Assembly: GCF_900104555.1 (NCBI RefSeq)
Contig: NZ_FNJU01000012.1
Location: 40,089-98,019 of the forward strand
Length of the DNA stretch: 57,931 nucleotides
DNA from: Litchfieldia salsa
GTDB taxonomy: Bacteria > Bacillota > Bacilli > Bacillales > Bacillaceae_L
Direction: 5' to 3'
The notes below the pieces were generated by a model, which did not search any database, had not been told where the DNA came from, and was given only the letters and a program-made list of their open reading frames with translations. Position numbers and translations under genes: made by a program. Below, piece by piece: positions 32,137 to 39,881 of this stretch (positions within the stretch are counted from its first letter, which is position 1; each line of letters opens with the position of its first letter).

Positions 32137-33591
32137 ATGAAAAAACAAGCTTTTAATCCATATCTACCAAGTTATGAATATATTCCGGATGGAGAACCTT
32201 ATGTGTTTGGTGATCGGTTATATGTATATGGTTCTCATGACAGGTTCAATGGACAGCTATTTTGTATGAACGATTATGTTTGTTGGTCCGCACCTGTTCA
32301 TGACCTCAGTGACTGGAGATATGAAGGGGTAATTTATAAGAAGAAACAAGATCCGAAGAATCGATTAGGATTATTGCAAATGTTTGCTCCTGATGTAGCT
32401 AGAGGTACTGATGGTAGATATTATTTATATTATACAGCTGGGTTTAGCAGTGTCATGTCAATCGCCGTATGTGATACGCCAGCTGGGAATTATGAATTCT
32501 ATGGTTATGTAAGTCGCTCAGATGGTAGTGTTTTATGGGATCAGAGTGGTGACCCGATCTTGTTTGATCCGGGAGTTCTAGTTGATGATGATGGCAGGGT
32601 TTATCTTTATTCAGGCTTTGCACCAAAGAGAGGTGTACCTTCGATTCTTACTGGGTTGAAGAAGCGTACATGTAAAGGTGGATATGTAATCGAACTTGAA
32701 AAAGACATGAAAACGGTCGTTGGTGAACCAAAGCTTATTTTTGAAAAAGTGGGCAATGCAAAAGGTACTGGGTTTGAAGGACATGAGTTTTTCGAGGCCA
32801 GTTCTATAAGAAGAATAATAGATACATATTACTTTATCTATTCTTCTATCAACGGACATGAACTTTGTTATGCAACAAGTAAGAGCCCTACCGGTGAATT
32901 TATATATGGAGGAACTCTTGTAAGTAATGGCGACCTATTTGTAAATGGCGAGAGTTTAGATGAAGCTGCTTATAATTACATCGGGAACAATCACGGTAGT
33001 ATCGTTGAAGTAGAAAATCAATGGTATGTATTTCATCATAGACAAACGAATAGGCATCATTATTCAAGACAAGGTCTTGCGGAACCAATTGAGATCAAAG
33101 AAGATGGCTCGATTTCTCAGGTAGAGATGACCAGTTGTGGTTTAAACAATGGACCTTTAAGAGGTAAAGGAGAGTATGAGGCTCGTATTGCATGTCACCT
33201 CACGTCAAAAGGAGGCGCAGGCAGGTATGGTGTGTATTTTGGAAATATAACGTTTAAGGCCCATCCTTACTTCACCCAGAGTGGAAGAGATAGAGAAAAC
33301 AATCCAAATCAATATATTGCTAATATGAGAGATGGAGCAACGGCAGGATATAAATACTTTATGATAGAAGATTTAAAGGAAGTGGCTATAAATGTCCGTG
33401 GGAATGCATCTGGAACTATACTAGTTTCCACCTCCTTAAATTCAGAACCAATTGCAAAAATAAAAATTGAACCTAGTAGAAATTTTACGGATTATCGTAC
33501 AATGGTGAACATGGAAAATGGTAGACAAGCTCTTTATTTCACATATGAGGGATCAGGGAAATTGGATTTTATGTCCTTTGTTTTAAGGTGA
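32137..33591 (+). CDS. GH43 family glycosidase (arabinosidase/xylosidase-like)
   Basis: A 484-residue inverting glycosidase of family 43. The five-bladed propeller (about 1-320) carries the expected catalytic trio: base Asp18 in IPDGEPYVF, pKa-modulating Asp144 in FDPGVLVDDDG and acid Glu220 in FFEASSIRR. The C-terminal part (about 340-484) is beta-rich with KYFMIEDLKEVAINVRG and ALYFTYEGSGKLDFMSF, resembling the CBM6-like module found on arabinoxylan-active GH43s. There is no signal peptide, so it should act inside the cell on imported short chains. Exact specificity (alpha-L-arabinofuranosidase or beta-xylosidase) is open. Second gene of the chemoreceptor operon. Confidence 0.9.
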   Translation: MKKQAFNPYLPSYEYIPDGEPYVFGDRLYVYGSHDRFNGQLFCMNDYVCWSAPVHDLSDWRYEGVIYKKKQDPKNRLGLLQMFAPDVARGTDGRYYLYYTAGFSSVMSIAVCDTPAGNYEFYGYVSRSDGSVLWDQSGDPILFDPGVLVDDDGRVYLYSGFAPKRGVPSILTGLKKRTCKGGYVIELEKDMKTVVGEPKLIFEKVGNAKGTGFEGHEFFEASSIRRIIDTYYFIYSSINGHELCYATSKSPTGEFIYGGTLVSNGDLFVNGESLDEAAYNYIGNNHGSIVEVENQWYVFHHRQTNRHHYSRQGLAEPIEIKEDGSISQVEMTSCGLNNGPLRGKGEYEARIACHLTSKGGAGRYGVYFGNITFKAHPYFTQSGRDRENNPNQYIANMRDGATAGYKYFMIEDLKEVAINVRGNASGTILVSTSLNSEPIAKIKIEPSRNFTDYRTMVNMENGRQALYFTYEGSGKLDFMSFVLR

Positions 33592-33616
33592 TCCATTCTG
33601 TCCTGATAGAGAAGAG

Positions 33617-34259
33617 ATGAAAGAATATCGAAAAAATAAAAAAAGATAGATTCGTTTTAATAGCATTAAACAAATGGAATGATTATAAGAAACAACATCC
33701 TCATCTAGCACAGTTTATACTATTTTATCTACTCAGCAAAGGAGTAACTGTATTACAACTGTTCCTAATGCCAGTCTTTAAGAGTATTTTTGCGCAAACG
33801 TCATTAGTCACTACTAACTTTCAAGCTTTACCGATTGGATCTCACGTTGGGGAAAGAACCTACTATATCTTTGATTATGCAGCAGGTGCTCTTTCTTCAG
33901 GTGGGGGAGGAGGGCTTGCTTATTTTCTTTCAATCCAAATTACTATTGCAATAGCACAAATTATTAATTTTTTTGCGCAAAGAAATATTACGTTTAAATC
34001 AACTAGCAATGTTTGGAGAGCTGCATTTTGGTATGTAATTGCTTATATTATCATAACATTAGGTGCAGCTGCGACCCAGGTTTTTTACAAAGATCCTATT
34101 TATAACCTGTTAATAAATACTTGGGAAATGGGAGCGTTTGGGGAGACAACGGCTGATGTTATAACAATGAGTATAAACAGCACAATTTCATTTTGGGTAT
34201 TCTTCCCGATATTCAAGCTCATTTTCAAGCATGAATCAGTTAAGCAGCGAACAAACTAA
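33617..34259 (+). pseudogene. GtrA-like membrane protein, frameshifted in an A-rich tract
   Basis: An open frame from 33621 to 34259 encodes a polytopic protein (DRFVLIALNKWNDYKK, FILFYLLSKGVTVLQLFLM, QIINFFAQRNITFKS, then two more helices). The NFFAQRNITF segment resembles the GtrA-type flippase helper family. The frame has no ATG before 33768, which would delete the first helix. An ATG at 33617 in another frame reads KEYRKNKK and meets a stop; skipping one A in the A6-T-A7 tract (33631-33644) joins it to the main frame. So this is either a real single-base frameshift, a sequencing error, or slippage at the A-run. If intact it would be about 213 residues, third gene of the chemoreceptor operon. 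Confidence 0.6.
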
Positions 34260-34275
34260 GTTTGCTGCTTTTTTC
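34242..34275 (+). terminator. Rho-independent terminator of chemoreceptor operon
   Basis: AGCAGCGAAC / GTTTGCTGCT (one G-U pair), then T6. It overlaps the last codons of the membrane-protein gene. Confidence 0.9.
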
Positions 34276-34357
34276 AATTATAATGTTTTCTTCCTATACT
34301 TTTACACTCCTTATCCGATAATATAAGTAAATGGAACTAATGGGAGGATATAAGAAA

Positions 34358-35179
34358 ATGTCCAATGAAGCTCAAGGCTTGAAAGATATAATTAAAATGA
34401 TTCCGCTCCTAAAATCAGCGGTTCCAGCAGATTTGTCAGTGGCAATTTGTGATACTGAAAAGTTCATTGCATATTTTCCAGGTGAAAATATTGATTTGAA
34501 TATTAAGGTTGGTCAAAAATTGAATCCAGAGGAGCCTCTATCCTTAGCAATTGCTCAAAATAAAAGTTTAAAGGCACAGGTACCTGAACATTTCTATGGG
34601 TTTGAATTCACTGGAACAGCTGTCCCGATTCTTGGTGAAAAGAACCGAGTCATAGGAGGAATAGCGATTCAGATTCGGAGACAAAGTGAGTTAAGAGCGA
34701 TTACGAAAGAGATATATAGATCTTTAACCCTCGTTAACACACAAATTTCTACCGTTACAAGTGCTTCGAATTCATTAGTTTCACTTTCACAAGACCTCCT
34801 TACCCAATCTAGTCAAGCAGAAGAAAAGGTAAAGGAAACGGATACCGTACTTGCACTCATTAAAAATATTGCCTCGATGACCAATATCCTTGGTATAAAT
34901 GCTTCAATTGAGGCTGCTCGAAGTGGGGAAAGTGGCAGGGGCTTCAATGTAGTGGCTAAAGAAATTAGAAAACTATCTGGAGAGACAGAATCATCTACTC
35001 AAAAAGTGAGTGAGATTACTGGATTAATACAAAAGATGACAAATCAAATGGGAGAATCTATTTCTCAAATATCTAATGTAGGTCATGAACAGGCGGCTGC
35101 TATGCAGCAACTTGCTTCGTTTGTACAAGAAATTGAGCAATTATCAAAATCACTTGAGGAATTAGCAAACCAACTTTAA
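34358..35179 (+). CDS. Short soluble chemoreceptor (YfmS-like)
   Basis: A 273-residue cytosolic chemotaxis signalling protein. The N-terminal sensor part (about 1-115: [41 protein letters not shown]) is PAS- or cache-like, and the C-terminal MCP signalling domain has a shortened coiled coil and a variant tip ([20 protein letters not shown]). No membrane helix. This matches the layout of B. subtilis YfmS, a soluble receptor that binds the chemotaxis complex. ATG at 34358 follows GGGAGG at ten bases; an earlier in-frame ATG (34331) precedes the ribosome site. It is convergent with a coat-protein gene. Confidence 0.85.
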   Translation: MSNEAQGLKDIIKMIPLLKSAVPADLSVAICDTEKFIAYFPGENIDLNIKVGQKLNPEEPLSLAIAQNKSLKAQVPEHFYGFEFTGTAVPILGEKNRVIGGIAIQIRRQSELRAITKEIYRSLTLVNTQISTVTSASNSLVSLSQDLLTQSSQAEEKVKETDTVLALIKNIASMTNILGINASIEAARSGESGRGFNVVAKEIRKLSGETESSTQKVSEITGLIQKMTNQMGESISQISNVGHEQAAAMQQLASFVQEIEQLSKSLEELANQL

Positions 35180-35208
35180 AAAAGACAGATAACTAATACA
35201 ATATAAAA

Positions 35209-35263
35209 AAGAAGAAGGGTGCCAGAGAATCTATATGAGATTCAATCTTGCTTCCATCTTCTT
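35209..35263. terminator. Probable bidirectional terminator
   Basis: AAGAAGA / TCTTCTT at the base and GAATCT / AGATTC inside, between the convergent chemoreceptor and coat-protein genes. Confidence 0.5.
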
Positions 35264-35273
35264 ATTTGTTTTG

Positions 35274-35900
35274 TTATTGATAAAGCTGACCGCTATTACC
35301 TACTGTAGGATTTTGGTGGTTTGCCATATAGTTCTGAATTTGATCTGTGTTTTCAGGAACAACCTGATACATGGCACCAATTTTTGAAATGTCTGCTGGG
35401 TTTGCGTTTTCAACTGGATAATAGCCCTTAGACGCCATATATTGCCACATATCATAGGCATGTGAACAACTCATCATAAATGCTGTTTGACAAAAAGAAC
35501 GAATTTCAGGATTAGACATCTCCATTGCTGCCCATGCATATTCACGGCCAGCTCTTTTCAACGTTAAAAGGTAACCTGTAGCCATTTCACGATCATTCAT
35601 ATTTTCTACCATTGTTCTAGGTTGAATAGGAGGAGCAGGAGGAACCATTTGCAGAGTTTCATTAGTAACTTGTCTGTTTTCACTTAACAATGGAAGTTCT
35701 TTTTTAGCTCCCTCCATTTGATTTAAAAATTCCACCTTCATATTGTAGTCTCTAACATGAAGTGGGAAGTGTCGTTCGAGAATCTGTTTGAACTCTGGGT
35801 CCTGTACATGATGAAGCATATACCCCATGTTAGTTATTGAGTTTACACAGCTCAACGTTAGTTCATTTAAATCATGTAATTCATGTGCGGCTAATTTCAT
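35274..35900 (-). CDS. Spore coat protein, CotF family
   Basis: A 208-residue protein of the coat F type, a ferritin-like four-helix fold found in spore coat proteins. Two similar helical halves are seen: LAAHELHDLNELTLSCVNSI...MLHHVQDPEFKQIL (about 4-80) and REMATGYLLTLKRAGREYAWAAMEMSNPEIRSF...AYDMWQYMASKGYYPV (about 105-175), split by a proline-rich linker (VPPAPPIQP). The tail is Gln/Asn-rich. ATG is preceded by TATGGAGGG. Expression in the mother cell is expected, but I saw no convincing SigK or SigE promoter. Single gene, facing the soluble chemoreceptor. Confidence 0.82.
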   Translation of the reverse strand: MKLAAHELHDLNELTLSCVNSITNMGYMLHHVQDPEFKQILERHFPLHVRDYNMKVEFLNQMEGAKKELPLLSENRQVTNETLQMVPPAPPIQPRTMVENMNDREMATGYLLTLKRAGREYAWAAMEMSNPEIRSFCQTAFMMSCSHAYDMWQYMASKGYYPVENANPADISKIGAMYQVVPENTDQIQNYMANHQNPTVGNSGQLYQ

Positions 35901-35989
35901 TTTCTTTTACCCTCCATATTGTTTATAAGAACTCTTTTATAATGTTCAAAGTTAAATCTAAATATACTACTAGAAAAATATATTGAAAC

Positions 35990-36004
35990 TGGTGCCAGGC
36001 ACCA
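35990..36004. repeat. Palindrome TGGTGCCAGGCACCA
   Basis: Perfect 15-bp palindrome. A close partner (GGTGCCTGGCACC) lies at 36319-36331; the two flank the small Spo0E-like gene. Confidence 0.75.
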
Positions 36005-36119
36005 ATTTTTTTGGCATATTTTTTATAAGACATGTAATATTAATCACACAAGTAAAAGAATAAGAAGAGTAAAATGAAGATATTCCACTACGATTATTAT
36101 CTTAAGAAGGAGTATCTAT

Positions 36120-36308
36120 ATGAGCCATTCTATTTCAACAAGCATGTTAATAAATGAGAGAGCATTCCTTTTAGAAATAGAATTGTTGAGGATGGATCTA
36201 GTTGAGGTAGGAGTGAGTCTTGGTTTAAATCATCCTTATACATTATATTTAAGTCAAACCTTAGATACCCTAATAATAGATTATCAAAGGTACTGTAGCA
36301 TAACTTAG
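36120..36308 (+). CDS. Spo0E-like sporulation phosphatase
   Basis: A 62-residue protein of the Spo0E/YisI/YnzD family, small helical-hairpin phosphatases that remove phosphate from Spo0A~P and so delay sporulation. The family signature is clear: ERAFLLEIELLRMDLVEVGVSLGLNHP, then the catalytic SQTLDTLI (S-Q-x-L-D) and DYQRY. Ribosome site AAGAAGGAG. It stands alone, bracketed by two GGTGCC palindromes. Which response regulator it acts on cannot be told. Confidence 0.85.
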   Translation: MSHSISTSMLINERAFLLEIELLRMDLVEVGVSLGLNHPYTLYLSQTLDTLIIDYQRYCSIT

Positions 36309-36318
36309 TACAAAGGAA

Positions 36319-36331
36319 GGTGCCTGGCACC
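36319..36331. repeat. Palindrome GGTGCCTGGCACC
   Basis: Second of the palindrome pair around the Spo0E-like gene, starting 10 bp after its stop codon. Confidence 0.75.
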
Positions 36332-36344
36332 AATCCTTACCGTG

Positions 36345-36378
36345 CCTGTGGGTCTCATCCTTCCTGAGGTCCCACAGG
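36345..36378. repeat. Hairpin fragment related to element P3
   Basis: CCTGTGGG pairs with CCCACAGG, with inner CTCA/TGAG. On the minus strand it reads GACTCCTGTGGGA...GAGACCCACAGG, like the core of the element at 42977-43188. It may act as a terminator for the Spo0E-like gene but has no T-run. Confidence 0.6.
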
Positions 36379-36432
36379 AGTCACACATATCCTCTATCAA
36401 CTGTAAATCTTTGTATCATCTAGAGAACAATC

Positions 36433-36555
36433 TTAATTTTTTACCAGATTTACATACTTAAGAGGTCCTTCTTCAGCTGATTCTGTTTTAATAATCAGTT
36501 TATAATTACCCAAAATTGATATAATGGTGAAACGTCCATCTATATTTGAAACCCC
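36433..36555 (-). pseudogene. 3' remnant of an unidentified gene
   Basis: Read leftward, GVSNIDGRFTIISILGNYKL then IIKTESAEEGPLKYVNLVKN and a stop. The GxSNIDGRFTI...GNYKLIIK pattern resembles a carboxypeptidase-regulatory-like beta domain. There is no start; it abuts the yfhF remnant, as if a deletion joined two genes. Confidence 0.4.
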
Positions 36556-36614
36556 TAGGCTTTAGTTAGTGCAGATCCAACAAAACCAGTGCCACCAGCA
36601 ATTGCAATATACAT
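36555..36614 (-). pseudogene. yfhF: 5' remnant of yfhF (NAD-dependent epimerase family)
   Basis: Leftward from ATG 36614, behind AAGGAGGAG, reads MYIAIAGGTGFVGSALTKA and then a stop. GGTGFVG is the NAD-binding loop of the TIGR01777-type epimerases, and yfhF of that family sits next to recX in B. subtilis. Only about 19 of some 300 codons remain, with the ribosome site intact. Confidence 0.75.
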
Positions 36615-36772
36615 CCAACTCCTCCTTATGTATGTTTTCCTAAAAAAATGAATCAAAATCATATATAATTGATGGATATAGGTTTATAGTATAGTTTACT
36701 TTATTTTTACTAGAACTAATACAAATTCAATTCATATTCAATAAACATTTTGTGCAAATAGAGGTGATGACC

Positions 36773-37585
36773 ATGGCTGTTATTAAAAGGATTACCACAC
36801 AAAAGAAAAATAAAGAACGCTTTAACATTTTTCTTGATCATGGAAATGGGAAGGAAGAATATGCGTTTAGTGTTGACCAAAATGTCCTTATTAAATTTCA
36901 ACTACAAAAGGGTCTTGAACTGGATGATCTAGATCTCAGTGAAATTCAGTTTGATGACGAGGTGAAAAAAGGTATAAATACAGCAGTACATTACTTGTCC
37001 CATAGAATGAGATCAGAAAAAGAAGTAGTTGATTATTTGAAGAAAAAAGAAGTAGATGGTCCAATTATACAAGAGATTCTACATAAGCTTGGAGAGTACA
37101 ATTACATAAACGATAGGGACTTTGCTATTGCATATGTTCGTACCCAAATGAATACGACTCAAAAAGGACCAGAAGTTATTAAAAGAGAACTAAATGAAAA
37201 AGGAATAGTAAACCACCTTATTGGTGAAAGCTTAGAGGAATTTAAAGAAGAACAGCAATTAGCGACTGCGAAGAATTTGGTGGAGAAATTACACAATAAA
37301 AGTAGTAAGGTTTCTTCAATGGAACAAAGGCAGAAGATTGAAACTGCACTACGAAGAAAAGGATTTCCGTGGAACATCATTGAAGCAGCATTAGCAGAGT
37401 CTGAGGACTCTCTTAGTGAGGAGGATGAATGGGACGCTCTAAAGCATCAAGGAGAAAAAGCAATAAAAAAGTATCAAAAATTTGAAGGATATATTTTTGA
37501 ACAAAAAGTGAAACAAGCCCTCTATCGGAAAGGCTTTAATTTAGGCCAGATTGAACGATATTTAGATAGTATTAAGGAAGAGTAA
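36773..37585 (+). CDS. recX: Regulatory protein RecX
   Basis: A 271-residue RecX, which binds RecA filaments and modulates recombination and SOS. The extended three-helix repeats are visible: YLSHRMRSEKEVVDYLKKKEV, LGEYNYINDRDFAIAYVRTQ and, C-terminally, ALRRKGFPWNIIEAAL and ALYRKGFNLGQIERYL. The length fits the long Bacillus form. ATG 36773 follows GAGGTGA; an upstream in-frame GTG (36752) precedes the ribosome site. It keeps the B. subtilis neighbourhood (yfhF upstream, yfhH downstream) although yfhF is broken here. Confidence 0.92.
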   Translation: MAVIKRITTQKKNKERFNIFLDHGNGKEEYAFSVDQNVLIKFQLQKGLELDDLDLSEIQFDDEVKKGINTAVHYLSHRMRSEKEVVDYLKKKEVDGPIIQEILHKLGEYNYINDRDFAIAYVRTQMNTTQKGPEVIKRELNEKGIVNHLIGESLEEFKEEQQLATAKNLVEKLHNKSSKVSSMEQRQKIETALRRKGFPWNIIEAALAESEDSLSEEDEWDALKHQGEKAIKKYQKFEGYIFEQKVKQALYRKGFNLGQIERYLDSIKEE

Positions 37586-37699
37586 ATATTCCAGAATATG
37601 ACTGATTTACCTGAAAGATATTTCTTGTTTTAATCTCATTTTTTTCATTTTTGAAGTAAATCTACTATACTAAATAAAATAGATATTGGAGAGGGTTCT

Positions 37700-38020
37700 A
37701 TGCAAGAAAAGCGTTATAGTCAAATGAATGAATATGAACTTAATCATGAGATTGCTGTTTTAGCTGAAAAAGCGAGAAAAGCCGAACAGCTAGGAATCGT
37801 GAATGAACTTGCTGTTCTTGAAAGGAAAATAGTGATGGCTAAAGCTTATTTACTTAGTCCAGATTTATTTTTGCCAGGAGAAGTATATGAAATAGTCGAA
37901 GACCCAGGTAGTCAATTTAAGATTGATTATATGAATGGAATCTTTGCTTGGGGAAGCAGAATAGGAAGTCCTGAAAAAGAAGAAGCACTTCCGATTTCCT
38001 TGTTAAAAAAAAGAAGCTGA
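37700..38020 (+). CDS. yfhH: YfhH family protein
   Basis: A 106-residue DUF1811 protein. An N-terminal helical hairpin (MNEYELNHEIAVLAEKARKAEQLG, ELAVLERKIVMAKAYL) is followed by a small beta domain (LFLPGEVYEIVEDPGSQFKIDYMNG, FAWGSR). In structures this family has an SH3-like barrel; function unknown. Same order as in B. subtilis (recX, yfhH). Ribosome site TTGGAGAGG. The end of the gene contains the hairpin that terminates the convergent sspK transcript. Confidence 0.9.
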   Translation: MQEKRYSQMNEYELNHEIAVLAEKARKAEQLGIVNELAVLERKIVMAKAYLLSPDLFLPGEVYEIVEDPGSQFKIDYMNGIFAWGSRIGSPEKEEALPISLLKKRS

Positions 38021-38037
38021 CGAGAAAATCGTCAGCT
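38015..38037 (-). terminator. Terminator of sspK, overlapping the yfhH 3' end
   Basis: AGCTGACGA / TCGTCAGCT perfect stem around five bases. In the sspK direction it is followed by TTCTTTTTTTT. Its right-strand use for yfhH has a poorer T-run. Confidence 0.88.
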
Positions 38038-38048
38038 CATTACGCATT

Positions 38049-38207
38049 TTAAAAATCGTGACGCTCCCCAGAAGCTCTCATTCGTTCTTGTGGGTGAGTG
38101 TTAATCGTACCATTTGCTCTTTTCGAGGCATATTCAGCTTTAGCTCTTGGTTCACCTTCAAATTTTTGACTGTTTTGATTTGGGAAACCTCGATCTTTAT
38201 TTCTCAT
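38049..38207 (-). CDS. sspK: Small acid-soluble spore protein K
   Basis: A 52-residue minor spore protein, located in the forespore core. It begins [20 protein letters not shown] and continues [20 protein letters not shown], ending [11 protein letters not shown]; the charged, Asn/Gln-rich composition is typical. ATG 38207 is preceded by GGAGG at about ten bases. A well-formed forespore (SigG) promoter lies 74-103 bp upstream and a strong terminator downstream, so it is a self-contained sporulation unit. The convergent relation to yfhH matches B. subtilis. Confidence 0.93.
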   Translation of the reverse strand: MRNKDRGFPNQNSQKFEGEPRAKAEYASKRANGTINTHPQERMRASGERHDF

Positions 38208-38280
38208 TCGAATAATGACCTCCTAAAGTAGCGGAAATAGTCGTGTAAGAAAAGCATTCCTCTTTTCAAACACGTAATAA

Positions 38281-38310
38281 TAGTATGACTCATTTTTCGT
38301 TTGTTATGAA
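38281..38310 (-). promoter_or_regulatory. Predicted SigG promoter of sspK
   Basis: On the minus strand TTCATA, 17-bp spacer, CATACTA. The -10 is perfect for SigG and the -35 differs at one position from TGMATA. Confidence 0.7.
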
Positions 38311-38351
38311 GGATTTTAGCGTGAAATATTGGAAAGAGGTGTTCTTTAATA

Positions 38352-38597
38352 ATGGAAAAGAATGAAGGATTGATTGTTTTATTAATGGAAAAAAATCCGC
38401 AGCTCTCTTATGAAAAAGCGAGGGTTTGGGTGGAATTACTTTGGGATGATTTTGAAACAACTTATGCAAAAGCAGGACATGAATACAAAGGAGAAGAGTT
38501 AACAGAAAAGGTAGTAAGGCAAATGATTGAGAATTACGGTTCAAGGCTTCACGACTTTGTAGCGAAAAATCCAAAGTACAAAGACCTATTACATTAA
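38352..38597 (+). CDS. yfhJ: YfhJ (WVELL) family protein
   Basis: An 81-residue protein of the WVELL family (YfhJ), small helical proteins of Bacilli with unknown function. The name motif is present in ARVWVELLWDDFETTYAKAG, followed by YKGEELTEKVVRQMIENYGSRLHDF. Divergent from sspK, as in B. subtilis; its promoter must lie near the SigG promoter of sspK. Ribosome site AAAGAGGTG. Confidence 0.9.
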   Translation: MEKNEGLIVLLMEKNPQLSYEKARVWVELLWDDFETTYAKAGHEYKGEELTEKVVRQMIENYGSRLHDFVAKNPKYKDLLH

Positions 38598-38630
38598 TCT
38601 AAATAGCTGTTTTAGTATCGAATTAAAGCT

Positions 38631-38748
38631 GCAGGCTGAATACACTCCGCGTCCGGCGGGTGACCAGTGAGCCTCCTCGTCGCTAGCGCTCCTGCGGGGT
38701 CTCACTTTGGCCACTGGTCCCGCAGGAGTCTACGTGTATTCAGCCTGC
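38631..38748. repeat. Dispersed palindromic element P1, copy 2 (118 bp)
   Basis: GCAGGCTGAATACAC and GTGTATTCAGCCTGC ends are perfect inverse repeats of 15 bp. Same length as copy 1 at 18414-18531 and nearly the same sequence; the centre differs (CTAGCGCTCCTGCGGGGT here). It fills the gap between convergent yfhJ and yfhP. Confidence 0.9.
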
Positions 38749-38824
38749 TAGTATATACTGTTCCACTGTTTTTATCTAAAAAAGAGGCTGCCCCAAAAGA
38801 GATTTCAGGGACAGCCTATAGACA

Positions 38825-39805
38825 TCAACTTGGTAGAAGCTCAAGTTTTCTTCGCAGCTTTTCTTCACTAAATATCCATCCTGTATAGGAACTAATAATA
38901 TTTAAATCTTGATCAAGTTGAACAATTGCAACAAACGGATAGTATCCTTTACTTCGGTAACGTAAGTCGATAAATCGTACTTCATAGTGATCGGCAAACT
39001 CATCCACTTCCCACCGATAGACAGGAGAAAAAGAAAGAAACGCTGAGATGTTTTCATCTTTTTGGGCTGCTTCAATAACCGGTGTATTAGGAATCGGACA
39101 CTTTTCAAACTTATCTTGAATAATAATCTCATGATCCTTTGATCTCGCCACATAGAAATACTGATCGGTTGTCACAGCAATATGCCAGTGGTGAAAACGA
39201 AAAGTTGGCGAAATAATAATTTCCTTTGCATCAGGAATTTTTTCAAGAATATGATTTGACACTTTTCGCCGGGCATGGAAGCGGAGCAGGTAATAGACGA
39301 CAAGAATCGAGTATATAAGGACAAAGGTGTAACCAGGGTGTGCACCATAACTCCATATAATGATTCCAACAATATGCATGAAAAATATAAAAGGGTCAAA
39401 GGTGTTAATCACACCTAAAGCAATCCATTTATTCGAAAATGGTCGAAGTGCTTGTGTCCCATATGCGTTGAAAATGTCGACAAATACATGCAGGATTACA
39501 GCAATAAATGTCCAAATCCATAGGTGGAGTAAATTTATTTCAGGTACAAAGAAATAAATACTTGCTGAAATAAGAATCGGCCAAAGTAAGACAGCTGGAA
39601 TTGAATGAGTTATTCCACGATGGTTTCTTATATATTTTGCGTTGTTTCTTAATTTTAGAATTGTATCTAAGTCTGGAGCCTGTGAACCAACTAAGGTTGC
39701 TACGACTATACTTTGTGCAGTTATGGGGTCAGTTGCTACGATAGGGTCTAATGTAGCAATACCTCCTAAAGCTAATCCCATAACGACATGTGTTCCAGTA
39801 TCCAA
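38825..39805 (-). CDS. yfhP: YfhP membrane-bound metal-dependent hydrolase family protein
   Basis: A 326-residue membrane protein of the DUF457/YdjM-YfhP group. The N-terminal half has several helices and histidine/aspartate clusters that may bind metal (DTGTHVVMGLALGG, SQAPDLDTILKL, NHRGITHSIPA, HVFVDIFNAYGTQ). The C-terminal half is soluble. In B. subtilis YfhP represses mutY, sspE and itself, in spite of its membrane topology. The TTG at 39805 has AAGGAGG eight bases before it and gives MDTGTH; the ATG further upstream lies before the ribosome site. Divergent from the next small gene and mutY. Confidence 0.87.
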   Translation of the reverse strand: MDTGTHVVMGLALGGIATLDPIVATDPITAQSIVVATLVGSQAPDLDTILKLRNNAKYIRNHRGITHSIPAVLLWPILISASIYFFVPEINLLHLWIWTFIAVILHVFVDIFNAYGTQALRPFSNKWIALGVINTFDPFIFFMHIVGIIIWSYGAHPGYTFVLIYSILVVYYLLRFHARRKVSNHILEKIPDAKEIIISPTFRFHHWHIAVTTDQYFYVARSKDHEIIIQDKFEKCPIPNTPVIEAAQKDENISAFLSFSPVYRWEVDEFADHYEVRFIDLRYRSKGYYPFVAIVQLDQDLNIISSYTGWIFSEEKLRRKLELLPS

Positions 39806-39881
39806 TAAATAAACCTCCTTAAAACTGTAAGAGAGCATCTATATAAAAAAAGAGATATAAAGATGAAAAGGGTGAATGTGG

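Noticed and set aside
18745-34259. Recent horizontal transfer of the glycosidase island
   Set aside because: No integrase, tRNA, direct-repeat boundary or obvious change in base composition could be seen by eye; composition statistics would be needed to support it.
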